From NCBI RefSeq assembly GCF_008065155.1, contig NZ_CP042819.1, forward strand, positions 434,001 to 498,000: a stretch of 64,000 nt of DNA, given 5' to 3'. Within the stretch, counting starts at the first letter, position 1. Each line of letters begins with the position of its first letter. Origin of the DNA: Octadecabacter sp. SW4. GTDB lineage: Bacteria; Pseudomonadota; Alphaproteobacteria; Rhodobacterales; Rhodobacteraceae. The notes under the pieces are model-generated. The model worked only from the letters and a program-made list of their open reading frames with translations, ran no database searches and was not told where the DNA came from. Of this stretch, positions 29,200 to 37,638 are shown piece by piece. A program made the position numbers and the translations under genes.

Positions 29200-29926
29200 C
29201 GCCACGCTTGAGGTTTGCGTTGATACCGCGGAAGGTATCGCCGCGTGCCAAACCCACGCCGACCGGATCGAACTGTGCAGTGCGCTTGATTTGGGTGGGC
29301 TGACCCCCTCGGCGGGACTGATCGAGATCGCGCGCGAAAGTGCGGTGCCCGTGCACGTGATGATCCGGCCCCGCACGGGCGATTTTTGCTACGATGCCCG
29401 CGATCTTTCGACCTGCCTGCACGATATCGCAGCGGCACGCCGCGCAGGTCTGGCGGGCGTGGTTCTGGGGGCGTCCAAGGGCGGGCGGCTAGATGCCGAA
29501 GCACTTGCCGATATGCGGGGTGCGGCGGGCGAAATGGCCTGCACGCTGCACCGTGTGATTGACCTGACTGAGGATCCCTTGCGAGCACTTGAAGACGCGA
29601 TCGCGCTTGGGTTTGATTGTATCCTGACCTCGGGCGGGGCGTTGTGCGCGCACGACGGGATTGCTGGCCTGACCGCCTTGCAACATGCCGCAGCGGGCCG
29701 GATCACGGTGATCGCGGGCAGCGGCGTGACAGCGCGCAACCTCGGCGATATCGCAGCAAGAACGGGAATCGGTGCCTTTCATGCCTCCTGTTCCAGCCCT
29801 GTGGCACAGGGGCAAAAGGAACAGGCGTTCGGTTTTTCCGCTGCATCACGAAACCGCACCGACGGCGACAAGATCGCGCGGATGCGCGCGGCGCTGGATG
29901 CGCTTCCCATGCTTTCATCACCATAA
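29186..29926 (+). CDS. cutC: CutC-family protein
   Basis: 246 residues from the ATG at 29186 inside the end of nagA (14-base overlap); the longer frame only extends into nagA. The TIM-barrel motifs ADRIELCSALDLGGLTPS, HVMIRPRTGDFCY, LHRVIDLTEDPLRALEDAI and ILTSGG are all CutC. Historically linked to copper homeostasis, although that role is disputed. Its place at the end of a sugar operon hints at a metabolic, perhaps phosphosugar-related, job; this is inference. Confidence 0.88.
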   Translation: MPPNSATLEVCVDTAEGIAACQTHADRIELCSALDLGGLTPSAGLIEIARESAVPVHVMIRPRTGDFCYDARDLSTCLHDIAAARRAGLAGVVLGASKGGRLDAEALADMRGAAGEMACTLHRVIDLTEDPLRALEDAIALGFDCILTSGGALCAHDGIAGLTALQHAAAGRITVIAGSGVTARNLGDIAARTGIGAFHASCSSPVAQGQKEQAFGFSAASRNRTDGDKIARMRAALDALPMLSSP

Positions 29927-30003
29927 AATCGGTCGCACCGCGCCGCAAATTGGCCCCAAACGCCTGTCACTTTCAGTCCAAATCTTTGGTTAGGGCAGGT
30001 CAT

Positions 30004-31407
30004 ATGCAATATATTCTCGCAGGTCTCATCCGCTTTGTGATGTCGGGTCCATTGGCGCTTTTCGCGGGTGCTGCTGCCGTGTTGGCACTGGGATATTTCC
30101 TGCAAATCGCTGAAAACGATCGGGAACTGCGCAAGGCCGCAGCCCTTGCCGCAGGCCCGCCCGCTGTTGTCGACATCGAGGATTATGATCGCGCCAGTCA
30201 TCGCACTGACATGGGCGAGGTGAACCTGCGCGCCCAGCTTGATTTCTCGATGGATTATCAGTTGACGCTCGAAGGATCGTCATCGACCGACCGCGCGCTG
30301 ATGGTGCCATTGTTGGAGGTCGAAACCGGCGAACCGGTTGGTGTCGCCCTGTTCACAACCCGCAATTTCCAGTTCGAGGACATGGAGCCGATGGCTCTTT
30401 TGGCGAAATCCCAAGGGTTTGGTGAAGTTGGCCCGATCCTGAACCTGAACGGCGAAACGGGCACGTTGGGGAAATGGGACGACATCGTCGCGGACTCCTT
30501 TCGTGAACAGGGCCGTGCGTTCGCGTCCGATTTCCTGATCGTTTACCCCTATGTGAACGGGCGCGCCGCCGAATTTGCACCCAAGACCGGCACTGTTTTC
30601 GGGCTTTTTTCAAAGATTGCAGGGGCAATTGCCTTGCTGGCCATTCTGAAAATGGTCTTTCGCAAACCCGCGCCTGTCTCTGCCGAAATACCTGACTTGC
30701 CACCATTGCAACCATCGGCCGGGCCTCAAACCGCGTCGGGGTTCAGCCCGCTTGACGACCCCTTTGCGCTGACCGGCAGCAATCGCAAGGGCATGATGCA
30801 AGATGATCAGGCCGATCCTTTGGCCGTCACCCCAGCGCCCGTCGTAGCCGCGCAAGTGACGGAAAACACCCCTGAATGGAAGCGTCGCCTGGATGCGAAA
30901 ATCAACGGGCAAGCGGCAGATGACACGGGGTCTGCGACCCTGCGGGCCGGCATGGTCGGGGCAAATACACCCGCCAAGCGATCCTTTGGTGCAACCCTGC
31001 GCAAAGTGGCCCTGATCGTGGTTGGTGCGGTGTTCGGGCTGGTGTTAATCGCGACCATCGGCAGTCTGTTGATGGACGCCCGTCAAAACGATGCGGCCGC
31101 CGCAGTTTCCATTCCAACTGCCGAAGAACGTGTCGCCCAGGTCGTGGCCGAATACGTCGCCCCGACCACTGCCGCGACCGAAAAGGAATGGTACGAGATT
31201 GATTTCGCCCCGATCGCCCAATGGTTCGTCGCCAAAGGCGTGCTGGCCGTCAGTGGTGACAAGAACGCGCAGGTGACCCTTGCGATGATGGTGGGCGGGT
31301 TGTTCTTGCTCTTGTTCCTGCTGCGCTGGTTCTTCTTTGTGCGCGGCATGTTCCGGCCCAAGATTCAGCCGTCAATGACCGGCATGGGCATGGACAGCGG
31401 CTACTAG
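30004..31407 (+). CDS. Uncharacterised membrane protein with four predicted helices
   Basis: 467 residues from the ATG at 30004; the longer frame runs back into cutC. Predicted membrane segments are ~8-32 (VMSGPLALFAGAAAVLALGY), ~203-220 (IAGAIALLAILKMVF), ~340-362 (VALIVVGAVFGLVLIATIG) and ~427-448 (MMVGGLFLLLFLLRWFFF). Between the first two lies a ~170-residue soluble domain, then a Pro-rich linker. I do not recognise the family. It converges with mipZ, the two stops sharing CTAG bases at 31404-31407. Confidence 0.75.
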   Translation: MQYILAGLIRFVMSGPLALFAGAAAVLALGYFLQIAENDRELRKAAALAAGPPAVVDIEDYDRASHRTDMGEVNLRAQLDFSMDYQLTLEGSSSTDRALMVPLLEVETGEPVGVALFTTRNFQFEDMEPMALLAKSQGFGEVGPILNLNGETGTLGKWDDIVADSFREQGRAFASDFLIVYPYVNGRAAEFAPKTGTVFGLFSKIAGAIALLAILKMVFRKPAPVSAEIPDLPPLQPSAGPQTASGFSPLDDPFALTGSNRKGMMQDDQADPLAVTPAPVVAAQVTENTPEWKRRLDAKINGQAADDTGSATLRAGMVGANTPAKRSFGATLRKVALIVVGAVFGLVLIATIGSLLMDARQNDAAAAVSIPTAEERVAQVVAEYVAPTTAATEKEWYEIDFAPIAQWFVAKGVLAVSGDKNAQVTLAMMVGGLFLLLFLLRWFFFVRGMFRPKIQPSMTGMGMDSGY

Positions 31408-32213
31408 AAATCCACCGTCACGCCCGGAAGGTTCAGCGCCTTGATCAACTCGCGCAGTTCCTGACGGGCGGCGACGTTGGATATATTCAACCCCGTTACA
31501 CCCAAATCGCGCAGGTCCAGCAGGGTCAGGCCACGGGGGAACAATTCGCGGAAGATTACCCGTTCATTGAAACCCGGTGCCGTGCGAAACCCGATCCGGC
31601 GCGATAGTTTGGTGATCGCGGTTTCCATCTTTTGCTTGTTGACCATGTTCTGCGCACCCATCCGGTTGCGCACCACGACCCAGTCAATCGGGTCAAGCCC
31701 CGCCTGTGCGCGCAGTTGCCGCGCATTCCAGACCATGCTGGAATAGACCGAGGGGCCTTTGATCGTTTCACCATCGGTGTCCACATGGGCCAGCAGATCA
31801 AAGTCGATGAAACTGTCATTGAGCGGCGTGATCAGCGTATCTGCCAGCGAATGGGCGACCTGTGACAGGCGCGTGTGGCTGCCCGGGCAGTCGATCAGGA
31901 TAAAGTCGCTATCGGGCTCCAGCGTGGCGACGGCGGCACTGAGCCGGTGATCATAGACATTTTCGCCCGGTTTCAGGCTTGCGGCGTCAATCTCGGGCAG
32001 GTCGTGATAGGTCGGTGTGGGCAGCGACAACCCTTCCTGCGCCATATAGGCGGTGCGGTTTTCGATGTAGCGGCCCAGCGTTTTCTGGCGCAGGTCCAGA
32101 TCAAGCGTGCCAACCTTGTGGCCCATCCGCGACAGGGCCGTTGCCACATGCATCGATACGGTCGATTTGCCCGCGCCGCCTTTTTCGTTACCAACAACGA
32201 TGATATGTGCCAC
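31404..32213 (-). CDS. mipZ: Division-plane positioning ATPase MipZ
   Basis: 269 residues of the ParA/MinD ATPase fold. A deviant Walker A reads GNEKGGAGKSTVSMHVA, then LDLDLRQKTLGRYIENR and ILIDCPGSHTRLSQVAHSLADT. MipZ forms a gradient from the poles with ParB and blocks FtsZ assembly away from mid-cell; it is restricted largely to alphaproteobacteria lacking MinCD. A single gene, convergent with an unknown membrane protein, and divergent from an RNA helicase across a 390-base gap. Confidence 0.93.
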   Translation of the reverse strand: MAHIIVVGNEKGGAGKSTVSMHVATALSRMGHKVGTLDLDLRQKTLGRYIENRTAYMAQEGLSLPTPTYHDLPEIDAASLKPGENVYDHRLSAAVATLEPDSDFILIDCPGSHTRLSQVAHSLADTLITPLNDSFIDFDLLAHVDTDGETIKGPSVYSSMVWNARQLRAQAGLDPIDWVVVRNRMGAQNMVNKQKMETAITKLSRRIGFRTAPGFNERVIFRELFPRGLTLLDLRDLGVTGLNISNVAARQELRELIKALNLPGVTVDF

Positions 32214-32603
32214 TGCCCTTGCCCCTTGTGCCTGCTCCGGTTCAACTCCGGACGGTCGGCGTAACTATATGGCGCGCGGCGTGCAAGGGGAAGCGGATGC
32301 GCGCTGAACATATCGCATTTTCGTCAAACCCTTGACTTGTGGTAACAAAGGGGCCATCTGCCCCTAGACCGATGCAGGCTGCCGCGTGAGCAGGGCATAT
32401 CAGGCGCAGCGCCCGACACCGCCAAAGATGCATTGTGACAGGTTCCCACCATCACGCAGGGGTTCCGCGCCACGTCGGCGTGCGAGCAATCCTGCTTTCA
32501 TGTCAGTGCGACGGCGCAATCCCTTTGCCGCCTTGCCCGTTCGGGTCGGGCATATTTTTCCGTGCGGCCCCTTGCGGGGTCGCCGAACCGATAGGACATC
32601 CAT
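32214..32603. promoter_or_regulatory. Non-coding region between mipZ and the RNA helicase, probable structured 5' leader
   Basis: This 390-base gap holds no convincing gene. Next to the helicase start it contains an inverted repeat, GCCCG-TTCGGGT-CGGGC (32546-32562 region) followed by T-rich bases, and a second stem, GGCCCCTTGCGGGGTC, at about 32569-32584. Such leaders are common upstream of DEAD-box helicase genes, where they allow cold or autoregulatory control. The promoters of mipZ and the helicase must lie here, but no clear -35/-10 pair could be picked. Confidence 0.4.
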
Positions 32604-33899
32604 ATGGATTTCGACATGCTGGGCCTTGCGCCCCGCCTTGTGGCCAAACTGGCCGAACAGGGCATCAAAGACCCAACCCCAATTCAGGCGCAGGCAATCC
32701 CGCACGCGATGAATGGCCGTGACGTGATGGGCCTTGCCCAGACGGGCACCGGAAAAACCGCCGCCTTTGGCCTGCCAATGATCGACGCGCTGATGAAAGC
32801 CGGCGTCAAGCCCGAGCCGAAAACCGCACGCGGCCTGATTCTTGCGCCCACGCGCGAACTGGCCAAACAGATCGCTGACAACCTTAGCGCCTATACGCAA
32901 GGATCGCACCTCAAGGTGAACCTTGTTGTCGGCGGGGCGGGTATCGTTGGGCAGATGAAACGGCTTGAACGTGGCACCGACCTTTTGGTCGCCACCCCCG
33001 GCCGCCTGATTGACCTGCTCGACCGCAAGGCGGTGCGTTTGAACGAAACGCACTACCTTGTCTTGGACGAAGCTGACCAGATGCTCGACATGGGGTTCAT
33101 TCACGCCCTTCGCCAGATTGCGCCGCTGCTGGCCACCCCGCGCCAGACGATGATGTTTTCGGCCACGATGCCGAAACTGATGACCGAACTGGCTGCATCG
33201 TTCCTGAATGACCCGATCCGGGTGCAGGTCGCTCCTCCGGGCAAGGCAATTGAAAAGATCGAACAGTCGGTCCATTTCGTTGCCAAAGCAGCCAAGAACG
33301 ATTTGCTGATCGAACTGCTGGACAAGCACCGCAATGAACGCGCGATCGTATTCGGGCGCACCAAACACGGCTGTGAAAAGCTGCATAAGATGTTGGAGGC
33401 CAAGGGCTTCGCTTCTGTTTCGATCCACGGCAACAAGAGCCAAGGCCAGCGCGAACGCGCGATTGAGGGCTTCAAGAACGGCAAGCTGCGTGTGTTGGTT
33501 GCGACCGATGTAGCCGCCCGCGGTCTGGACATCCCCGAGGTCAAGCACGTCTATAACTACGACCTGCCCAACGTCGCTGAAAACTATGTCCACCGCATTG
33601 GCCGCACGGCCCGCGCCGGTGCTGACGGCATGGCGATTGCCTTTTGCGCACCCGATGAAATGATTGAATTGCTGGATATTCAAAAGGCGATGAAAGCCGA
33701 TATTCCGGTTGCATCAGGTCGCCCCTGGGAAGTGCAGCCTGGTCAGAAAAAGAAACCCAACGGCGGTGGCGGCGGAGGTCGGCGCGGTGGCGGTGGCCAG
33801 CGGCGCTCTCATGGTGGTGGTGCCAAGCCCGCCCACGCCGCAGCAAAACCGGCAGGCGGCAATCGTCGCCGCCGCAAATCCGGCCGCGGTGCAGCATAA
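32604..33899 (+). CDS. DEAD-box ATP-dependent RNA helicase, RhlE-like
   Basis: 431 residues with all the helicase motifs: Q motif GIKDPTPIQAQAIP, motif I AQTGTGKT, Ia PTRELAKQ, II LDEADQML, III SAT, V ATDVAARGLDIPEV, VI HRIGRTARAG. The C-terminal tail (~375-431) is Gly/Arg-rich, likely an RNA-binding extension. It remodels structured RNA in ribosome assembly or decay. It is followed by a strong bidirectional terminator. Confidence 0.92.
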   Translation: MDFDMLGLAPRLVAKLAEQGIKDPTPIQAQAIPHAMNGRDVMGLAQTGTGKTAAFGLPMIDALMKAGVKPEPKTARGLILAPTRELAKQIADNLSAYTQGSHLKVNLVVGGAGIVGQMKRLERGTDLLVATPGRLIDLLDRKAVRLNETHYLVLDEADQMLDMGFIHALRQIAPLLATPRQTMMFSATMPKLMTELAASFLNDPIRVQVAPPGKAIEKIEQSVHFVAKAAKNDLLIELLDKHRNERAIVFGRTKHGCEKLHKMLEAKGFASVSIHGNKSQGQRERAIEGFKNGKLRVLVATDVAARGLDIPEVKHVYNYDLPNVAENYVHRIGRTARAGADGMAIAFCAPDEMIELLDIQKAMKADIPVASGRPWEVQPGQKKKPNGGGGGGRRGGGGQRRSHGGGAKPAHAAAKPAGGNRRRRKSGRGAA

Positions 33900-33910
33900 A
33901 TCGACGACAG

Positions 33911-33935
33911 AACGGGCGGCCATGCGCCGCCCGTT
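33911..33935. terminator. Bidirectional terminator between RNA helicase and cupin genes
   Basis: A perfect 10-base inverted repeat AACGGGCGGC / GCCGCCCGTT with a 5-base CATGC loop, followed by TATCATTT. It lies between two convergent genes and ends one base before the cupin stop codon, so it can serve both strands. Confidence 0.8.
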
Positions 33936-33936
33936 A

Positions 33937-34269
33937 TCATTTCAGCGGGTAGCGGTCGCCTTCTTCAAAGACATCCAGTGCCTGCGTTCCAGCAGTCACT
34001 TTGACGCTATGCACCGCACCTGACGGGATGTCGTAGGTGTCACCCGGCGCATAGACGGTTGTGACCCCCTCGATGGTGAGTTCAAGCCGCCCGGCGATCA
34101 GTGTGCCCCACTGGCCCTTGTGGGAATGCGGGGGCAGCTCGAAATCCTCGTGGAACGTGAAGAACGCGACCAGTCCCGAGTCCGAGGCAATCGCGCGGGT
34201 TGAAACGATGTCTTCAGAAATGGGCACGTCCAATTTGGGAAACGCATCAATGAATTTTGAGAATGACAT
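33937..34269 (-). CDS. Small cupin-domain protein
   Basis: 110 residues, a single cupin barrel. The first cupin motif is PPHSHKGQWGTLIAGRLELTIEG with His residues for metal binding, the second APGDTYDIPSGAVHSVKV. No fused DNA-binding domain, so it is a single-domain metal-binding or sugar-binding cupin. The substrate is unknown. It ends against the terminator shared with the RNA helicase. Confidence 0.82.
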   Translation of the reverse strand: MSFSKFIDAFPKLDVPISEDIVSTRAIASDSGLVAFFTFHEDFELPPHSHKGQWGTLIAGRLELTIEGVTTVYAPGDTYDIPSGAVHSVKVTAGTQALDVFEEGDRYPLK

Positions 34270-34343
34270 GGGTTTCCTTCCTCAGGTTGTTTGATGGCCC
34301 AACCTAGCACACCACTGCGACACTGTCGTGCCCCCCAAACGCA

Positions 34344-34373
34344 AAACGCCGCCCGGAACAATGGGCGGCGTTT
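34344..34373 (-). terminator. Rho-independent terminator of the rplS-rpmE unit
   Basis: On the minus strand a stem AAACGCCGCCC / GGGCGGCGTTT with an eight-base loop, followed by TTGCG, lies 25 bases beyond the rpmE stop. It probably ends the ribosomal transcript. Confidence 0.75.
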
Positions 34374-34397
34374 CGTTTTCTGAAAAAGGTGGGTGTT

Positions 34398-34619
34398 TTA
34401 AAAACCCAGACCTTCGTATTTTTTCTTGAACTTGGACACGCGACCACCGGTATCAAGAAGACGGCTGTTGCCGCCTGTCCATGCGGGGTGGACGGTCGGG
34501 TCAATATCAAGCGACAACTGGTCGCCTTCGGCACCCCAGGTTGAGCGCATCTGCAACATTGTGCCATCCGTCATTTTGACGTTGATCAGGTGGTAGTCGG
34601 GGTGGATCTCTTTTTTCAT
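34398..34619 (-). CDS. rpmE: 50S ribosomal protein L31
   Basis: 73 residues from the ATG at 34619, which has an AGGAGA ribosome site: [20 protein letters not shown], then [23 protein letters not shown]. The longer open frame upstream overlaps rplS and is not used. No CxxC zinc motif is present, so this is the zinc-independent (C-minus) form. It lies 11 bases after rplS. Confidence 0.95.
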   Translation of the reverse strand: MKKEIHPDYHLINVKMTDGTMLQMRSTWGAEGDQLSLDIDPTVHPAWTGGNSRLLDTGGRVSKFKKKYEGLGF

Positions 34620-34630
34620 CTCGACTTCTC

Positions 34631-35014
34631 CTATGCGTTGGCTTCGCCGATGGGGCGATAGTTGGTCTGTTCGGAAATACGCGCAGACTTGCCGCGGCGC
34701 GAACGCAGGTAATACAGCTTGGCGCGGCGCACACGGCCACGGCGGACAACGGTGATGCTGTCGATATTTGTCGAATGCAGCGGGAACACACGTTCCACGC
34801 CTTCGCCAAAGGAAATCTTGCGAACGGTGAATGACCCAGCGATGCCAGTGCCGTTCTTGCGTGCGATGCACACACCTTCGTAGTTCTGGACGCGCGAGCG
34901 CGTGCCTTCGGTCACCTTGTAACCGACACGGATGGTGTCACCCGCTTTGAAATCGGGAATGTCTTTCCCGAGGGCGGCGACTTGCTCCGCCTCTAGTTGT
35001 GCGATCAGGTCCAT
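34631..35014 (-). CDS. rplS: 50S ribosomal protein L19
   Basis: 127 residues from the ATG at 35014 with an AGGAG site. Typical L19 stretches: [58 protein letters not shown] and [18 protein letters not shown]. It sits at the 30S-50S interface. It normally follows trmD directly; here a 440-base gap with a repeat element separates them. Confidence 0.96.
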   Translation of the reverse strand: MDLIAQLEAEQVAALGKDIPDFKAGDTIRVGYKVTEGTRSRVQNYEGVCIARKNGTGIAGSFTVRKISFGEGVERVFPLHSTNIDSITVVRRGRVRRAKLYYLRSRRGKSARISEQTNYRPIGEANA

Positions 35015-35454
35015 TGACCGTCTCCTGTGTTTCACGCGGTTTTTCCGCGGATGTGAGGGCTACCAGAGCTTTGGTCTTCGCGGGTCAGTCATGCTGCCCA
35101 CCAAAGGTTTCGCGGCCTTGCTTTTGCTATCTGGCGGGTTCGCGGTGAAGAGGCCGCGGCCATACCAAACAGGTCCGACGACTCAGTTGGGCCGCAGACA
35201 GGCGGGATATAGAGGGAAGGGGCGTATGTGGCAAGGGGGGATTGGACGCACTTGCACGGAGTCAAGGCGCAGCCGCCGTGCATCGACAGGCCGCCCCGCC
35301 GGGCTGGCGATTTGGCAGATGGATGTCCCACGCTCCGACGGGGCGACGTGTTTGGCGACCATAAAATGCCACAGACCAACCTTTGGTCGCCACCCCGCGG
35401 CCTGTCGATGCACGGCGCACGGTTTCGCCAGCGTTATGTCAATCGGCGGTGTCG
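35015..35454. other. 440-base gene-free gap between trmD and rplS
   Basis: No gene is supported here. The left part holds the rplS promoter/leader region (including a GCGG-TTTTT-CCGC hairpin near 35037-35050). The right part, about 35251-35421, is the first copy of a dispersed ~170-base repeat with inverted termini. Short open frames across the repeat exist on both strands but look like by-products of its base composition. Confidence 0.7.
35274..35417 (+). repeat. MITE-like repeat, copy 1, with perfect 21-bp inverted termini
   Basis: The ends 35274-35294 (core GCCGTGCATCGACAGGCCGC) and 35397-35417 (core GCGGCCTGTCGATGCACGGC) are exact reverse complements over 21 bases. An internal 8-base inverted repeat TGGCGACC (35353-35360) / GGTCGCCA (35385-35392) can form a second stem. 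The whole element recurs in opposite orientation at 42275-42417, and similarity continues about 20 bases beyond the left end (GTCAAGGCGCAG). It lies between trmD and rplS. It could be a non-autonomous mobile element or a structured RNA/DNA repeat; no transposase is encoded. Confidence 0.8.
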
Positions 35455-36246
35455 TCAGTTGCGCTTGCGTTTGCTCCACAAATCCGGTCGCCGCTCGGCT
35501 GTGATCTTCTCGCTCATCTCGCGGCGCCATTTGGCGACTTTGCCGTGGTCGCCCGAAGTCAGCACCGGCGGGATGTCCCGCCCTTCCCATTCCGCAGGGC
35601 GGGTGTATTGCGGATGTTCCAGCAGCCCGTTGGAATGGCTTTCCTCGACTGCACTTTCGGCGTTACCCAGCACACCGGGCAACAGGCGCACGCAGGCGTC
35701 GATCAGCACCATCGCAGGCAGTTCGCCACCGGTCAGCACATAATCCCCCATCGACACCTCGATGATGTCATAATGTTCCAGCACCCGTTCATCCACGCCT
35801 TCAAACCGGCCACACAGCAGGGTCACACCATCTGCGGCGGCCAGATCCTGCGCCATTTTTTGCGTGAAAGGCGCGCCGCGCGGGCTCAGGTAAATCAACG
35901 GCATTTGACCTTTGGCGCGACGGCGCGTGTCTTCGATGGCATTGGCCACCACATCGGCGCGCAGCACCATGCCCGCACCACCTCCGGCGGGGGTGTCATC
36001 GACATTGCGATGCTTGCCGATCCCAAAACGGCGCAGATCGGTTGTATGCAACTGCCAAATCCCGTCCTTGAGCGCCTTGCCGGTCAGGCTGTCGCCCAGA
36101 ATGCCGGGAAAGGCCTCGGGCAGGAGCGTGATCACCTGCGCGCGCCAAACGCCCGCCAGATCGGGGGCGTCTTCCATCAGCGCGCGTGGTTTCAGTGTGG
36201 CGGCGATGGATTTTCGGCCATGGGATTTGCTGGGCTTTTCGGTCAT
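35455..36246 (-). CDS. trmD: tRNA (guanine37-N1)-methyltransferase
   Basis: 263 residues from the ATG at 36246, overlapping the upstream stop by ATGA. SPOUT-fold landmarks: VITLLPEAFPGILGDSLTGKAL, VDDTPAGGGAGMVLRADVV, LLCGRFEGVDERVLEH, and the knot region EVSMGDYVLTGGELPAMVLIDACVR. It methylates G37 of several tRNAs to prevent frameshifting. Part of the rpsP-rimM-trmD-rplS block. Confidence 0.96.
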   Translation of the reverse strand: MTEKPSKSHGRKSIAATLKPRALMEDAPDLAGVWRAQVITLLPEAFPGILGDSLTGKALKDGIWQLHTTDLRRFGIGKHRNVDDTPAGGGAGMVLRADVVANAIEDTRRRAKGQMPLIYLSPRGAPFTQKMAQDLAAADGVTLLCGRFEGVDERVLEHYDIIEVSMGDYVLTGGELPAMVLIDACVRLLPGVLGNAESAVEESHSNGLLEHPQYTRPAEWEGRDIPPVLTSGDHGKVAKWRREMSEKITAERRPDLWSKRKRN

Positions 36247-37058
36247 GCGCGTGACACCTTCTTCCAACCACCGACACCGGACATTTCCGCCAGCGCATCC
36301 TTTTGGGCCTGCACTTCACCGTCCGGCAGATCGCCAAGATTCAGCGCAAGAAACTTCTCGGCAAGGTCGTCACTCGGCCCCTGATTGCCGACATCGACCG
36401 GATCAAGCCGTGCCATGAGGCCGCTGGGCAGGTCCAACCCGTTCAGGATCGCGCCGCCCGGGCCAAGCGGGTGATCGCGGCTTGCCTCAAGCGGAAGGGC
36501 AGTGACCGGAACGGGGGCAGTCCCCTCGCGAATGTCGCACACAACGGCATCCAGATCAGCGGCTGCGCGCAAAGCGGTACGAAATTCGTCCCAACTTTCC
36601 CGCAGACGGTATCCGCGCAGATGGTGGCGATAGGCGCTGTAAAGCCACTCGTCTGCGCCGCGCGTGGTCAGGGTGACGGACAGCGCGTGATCGGGAAAGC
36701 GGTCTGCAAGGTAGCCGCAGATATAGCTGATCGTAACAGGTGCGGCGGCGTAGGTATCAACGTCAGGCCAGCCCGGCAAATGGCCTGAAAGCCCTTCGCA
36801 ACTGATCAGGATATGGCGTGGGTCGGCGGCGGTCACATCGGCAAATACGCTGTCGAGTGAGTCAATCATATCCATCAGTAACAATGGGTTCTGGGTTTTT
36901 GCGTAGCCCATGCACAGCTTGGCCACCTCGCGCAGGTGGCGCAGTTGAAAGATCGCGACATGCGGGGCAAGCAGGTCGCGGTTGAGCCAGAAAACATGTT
37001 GCGCCGTGCTGGTGCCGGTCTTGTGAAATCCGGGGTGCAGCAGGATTTTCTTAGCCAT
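36243..37058 (-). CDS. Sulfotransferase-like protein inserted between rimM and trmD
   Basis: 271 residues from the ATG at 37058. The N-terminal KKILLHPGFHKTGTSTAQ resembles the 5'-phosphosulfate-binding loop of PAPS-dependent sulfotransferases. The rest contains SVTLTTRGADEWLYSAYRHHL, similar to the 3'-phosphate-binding helix region, but the family match is weak overall. It overlaps rimM by 8 bases and trmD by 4, so it is co-transcribed with translation genes. The acceptor is unknown. Confidence 0.7.
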   Translation of the reverse strand: MAKKILLHPGFHKTGTSTAQHVFWLNRDLLAPHVAIFQLRHLREVAKLCMGYAKTQNPLLLMDMIDSLDSVFADVTAADPRHILISCEGLSGHLPGWPDVDTYAAAPVTISYICGYLADRFPDHALSVTLTTRGADEWLYSAYRHHLRGYRLRESWDEFRTALRAAADLDAVVCDIREGTAPVPVTALPLEASRDHPLGPGGAILNGLDLPSGLMARLDPVDVGNQGPSDDLAEKFLALNLGDLPDGEVQAQKDALAEMSGVGGWKKVSRA

Positions 37059-37584
37059 CGGTGGCATCAACATGATCGGGCATCAGCCCCTCGGGCGGAT
37101 CAATGATCACACGGCCTGTTGCCAGATCGACGGTCGGCACAATCTTGCGGGTGAAGGGGATCAGGGCGCTGTCGCGCAAGCCGGGGCCGGTGACCTCAAG
37201 CATGTCCTCGGCGCCGTTGTTCATCACGGCCTTCACGCGGCCAATTTCCACGCCGCCGGTATCAAACACCGCAAGGCCGACCAGATCGTTGTGATAGTAT
37301 TCGTCGTCGGGCAAATGCGGTAGCTGCGCGCGATCCGCATAAAGATCGACGCCGCGCAAATCATCTGCCTGTTCCTTGGTCGTGATTCCGTCCAGACGGG
37401 CGATCAGGCTGCCCTTGGTCTGGCCGATCAGCAGGATCGTCGCAAAGGTCTGGCCCTTGTCGGTGACAAGCGGGGTGTAATCGGCAATCGCTTCGGGATC
37501 GGCGCAAAAGGATTTCAGGCGCACGTCACCGTGGACGCCAAACGCGCCGCCAAGTGACCCGACAATGATACGATCCTTGTTCAT
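37051..37584 (-). CDS. rimM: 16S rRNA-processing protein RimM
   Basis: 177 residues from the ATG at 37584 (MNKDRIIVGSLGGAFGVHGDVRLKSF). The N-terminal barrel and C-terminal PRC-barrel (DEYYHNDLVGLAVFDTGGVEIG, FTRKIVPTVDLATGRVIIDPPEGL) are both complete. It assists 30S head maturation through contact with S19. It follows rpsP after a hairpin. Confidence 0.95.
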   Translation of the reverse strand: MNKDRIIVGSLGGAFGVHGDVRLKSFCADPEAIADYTPLVTDKGQTFATILLIGQTKGSLIARLDGITTKEQADDLRGVDLYADRAQLPHLPDDEYYHNDLVGLAVFDTGGVEIGRVKAVMNNGAEDMLEVTGPGLRDSALIPFTRKIVPTVDLATGRVIIDPPEGLMPDHVDATDG

Positions 37585-37608
37585 GCGCGCGATCCTAGCA
37601 GGAAAAGC

Positions 37609-37630
37609 GGGGCCGCCAAGTGACGGCCCC
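37609..37630 (-). terminator. Hairpin between rpsP and rimM (attenuator or partial terminator)
   Basis: On the minus strand, GGGGCCG and CGGCCCC flank an eight-base loop and are followed by GCTTTTCC. It lies within the 54-base rpsP-rimM gap and could lower expression of rimM relative to the ribosomal protein. Confidence 0.55.
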
Positions 37631-37638
37631 ACGTTCGT

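Noticed and set aside
32400..33683. A 427-codon open frame opposite the RNA helicase
   Set aside because: No recognisable domain, and it lies wholly over a conserved helicase gene.
35089..35504. Small proteins encoded in the trmD-rplS gap
   Set aside because: Open frames on both strands follow the repeat element, and related frames recur in copy 2 only because the DNA is repeated; no ribosome sites or family matches.
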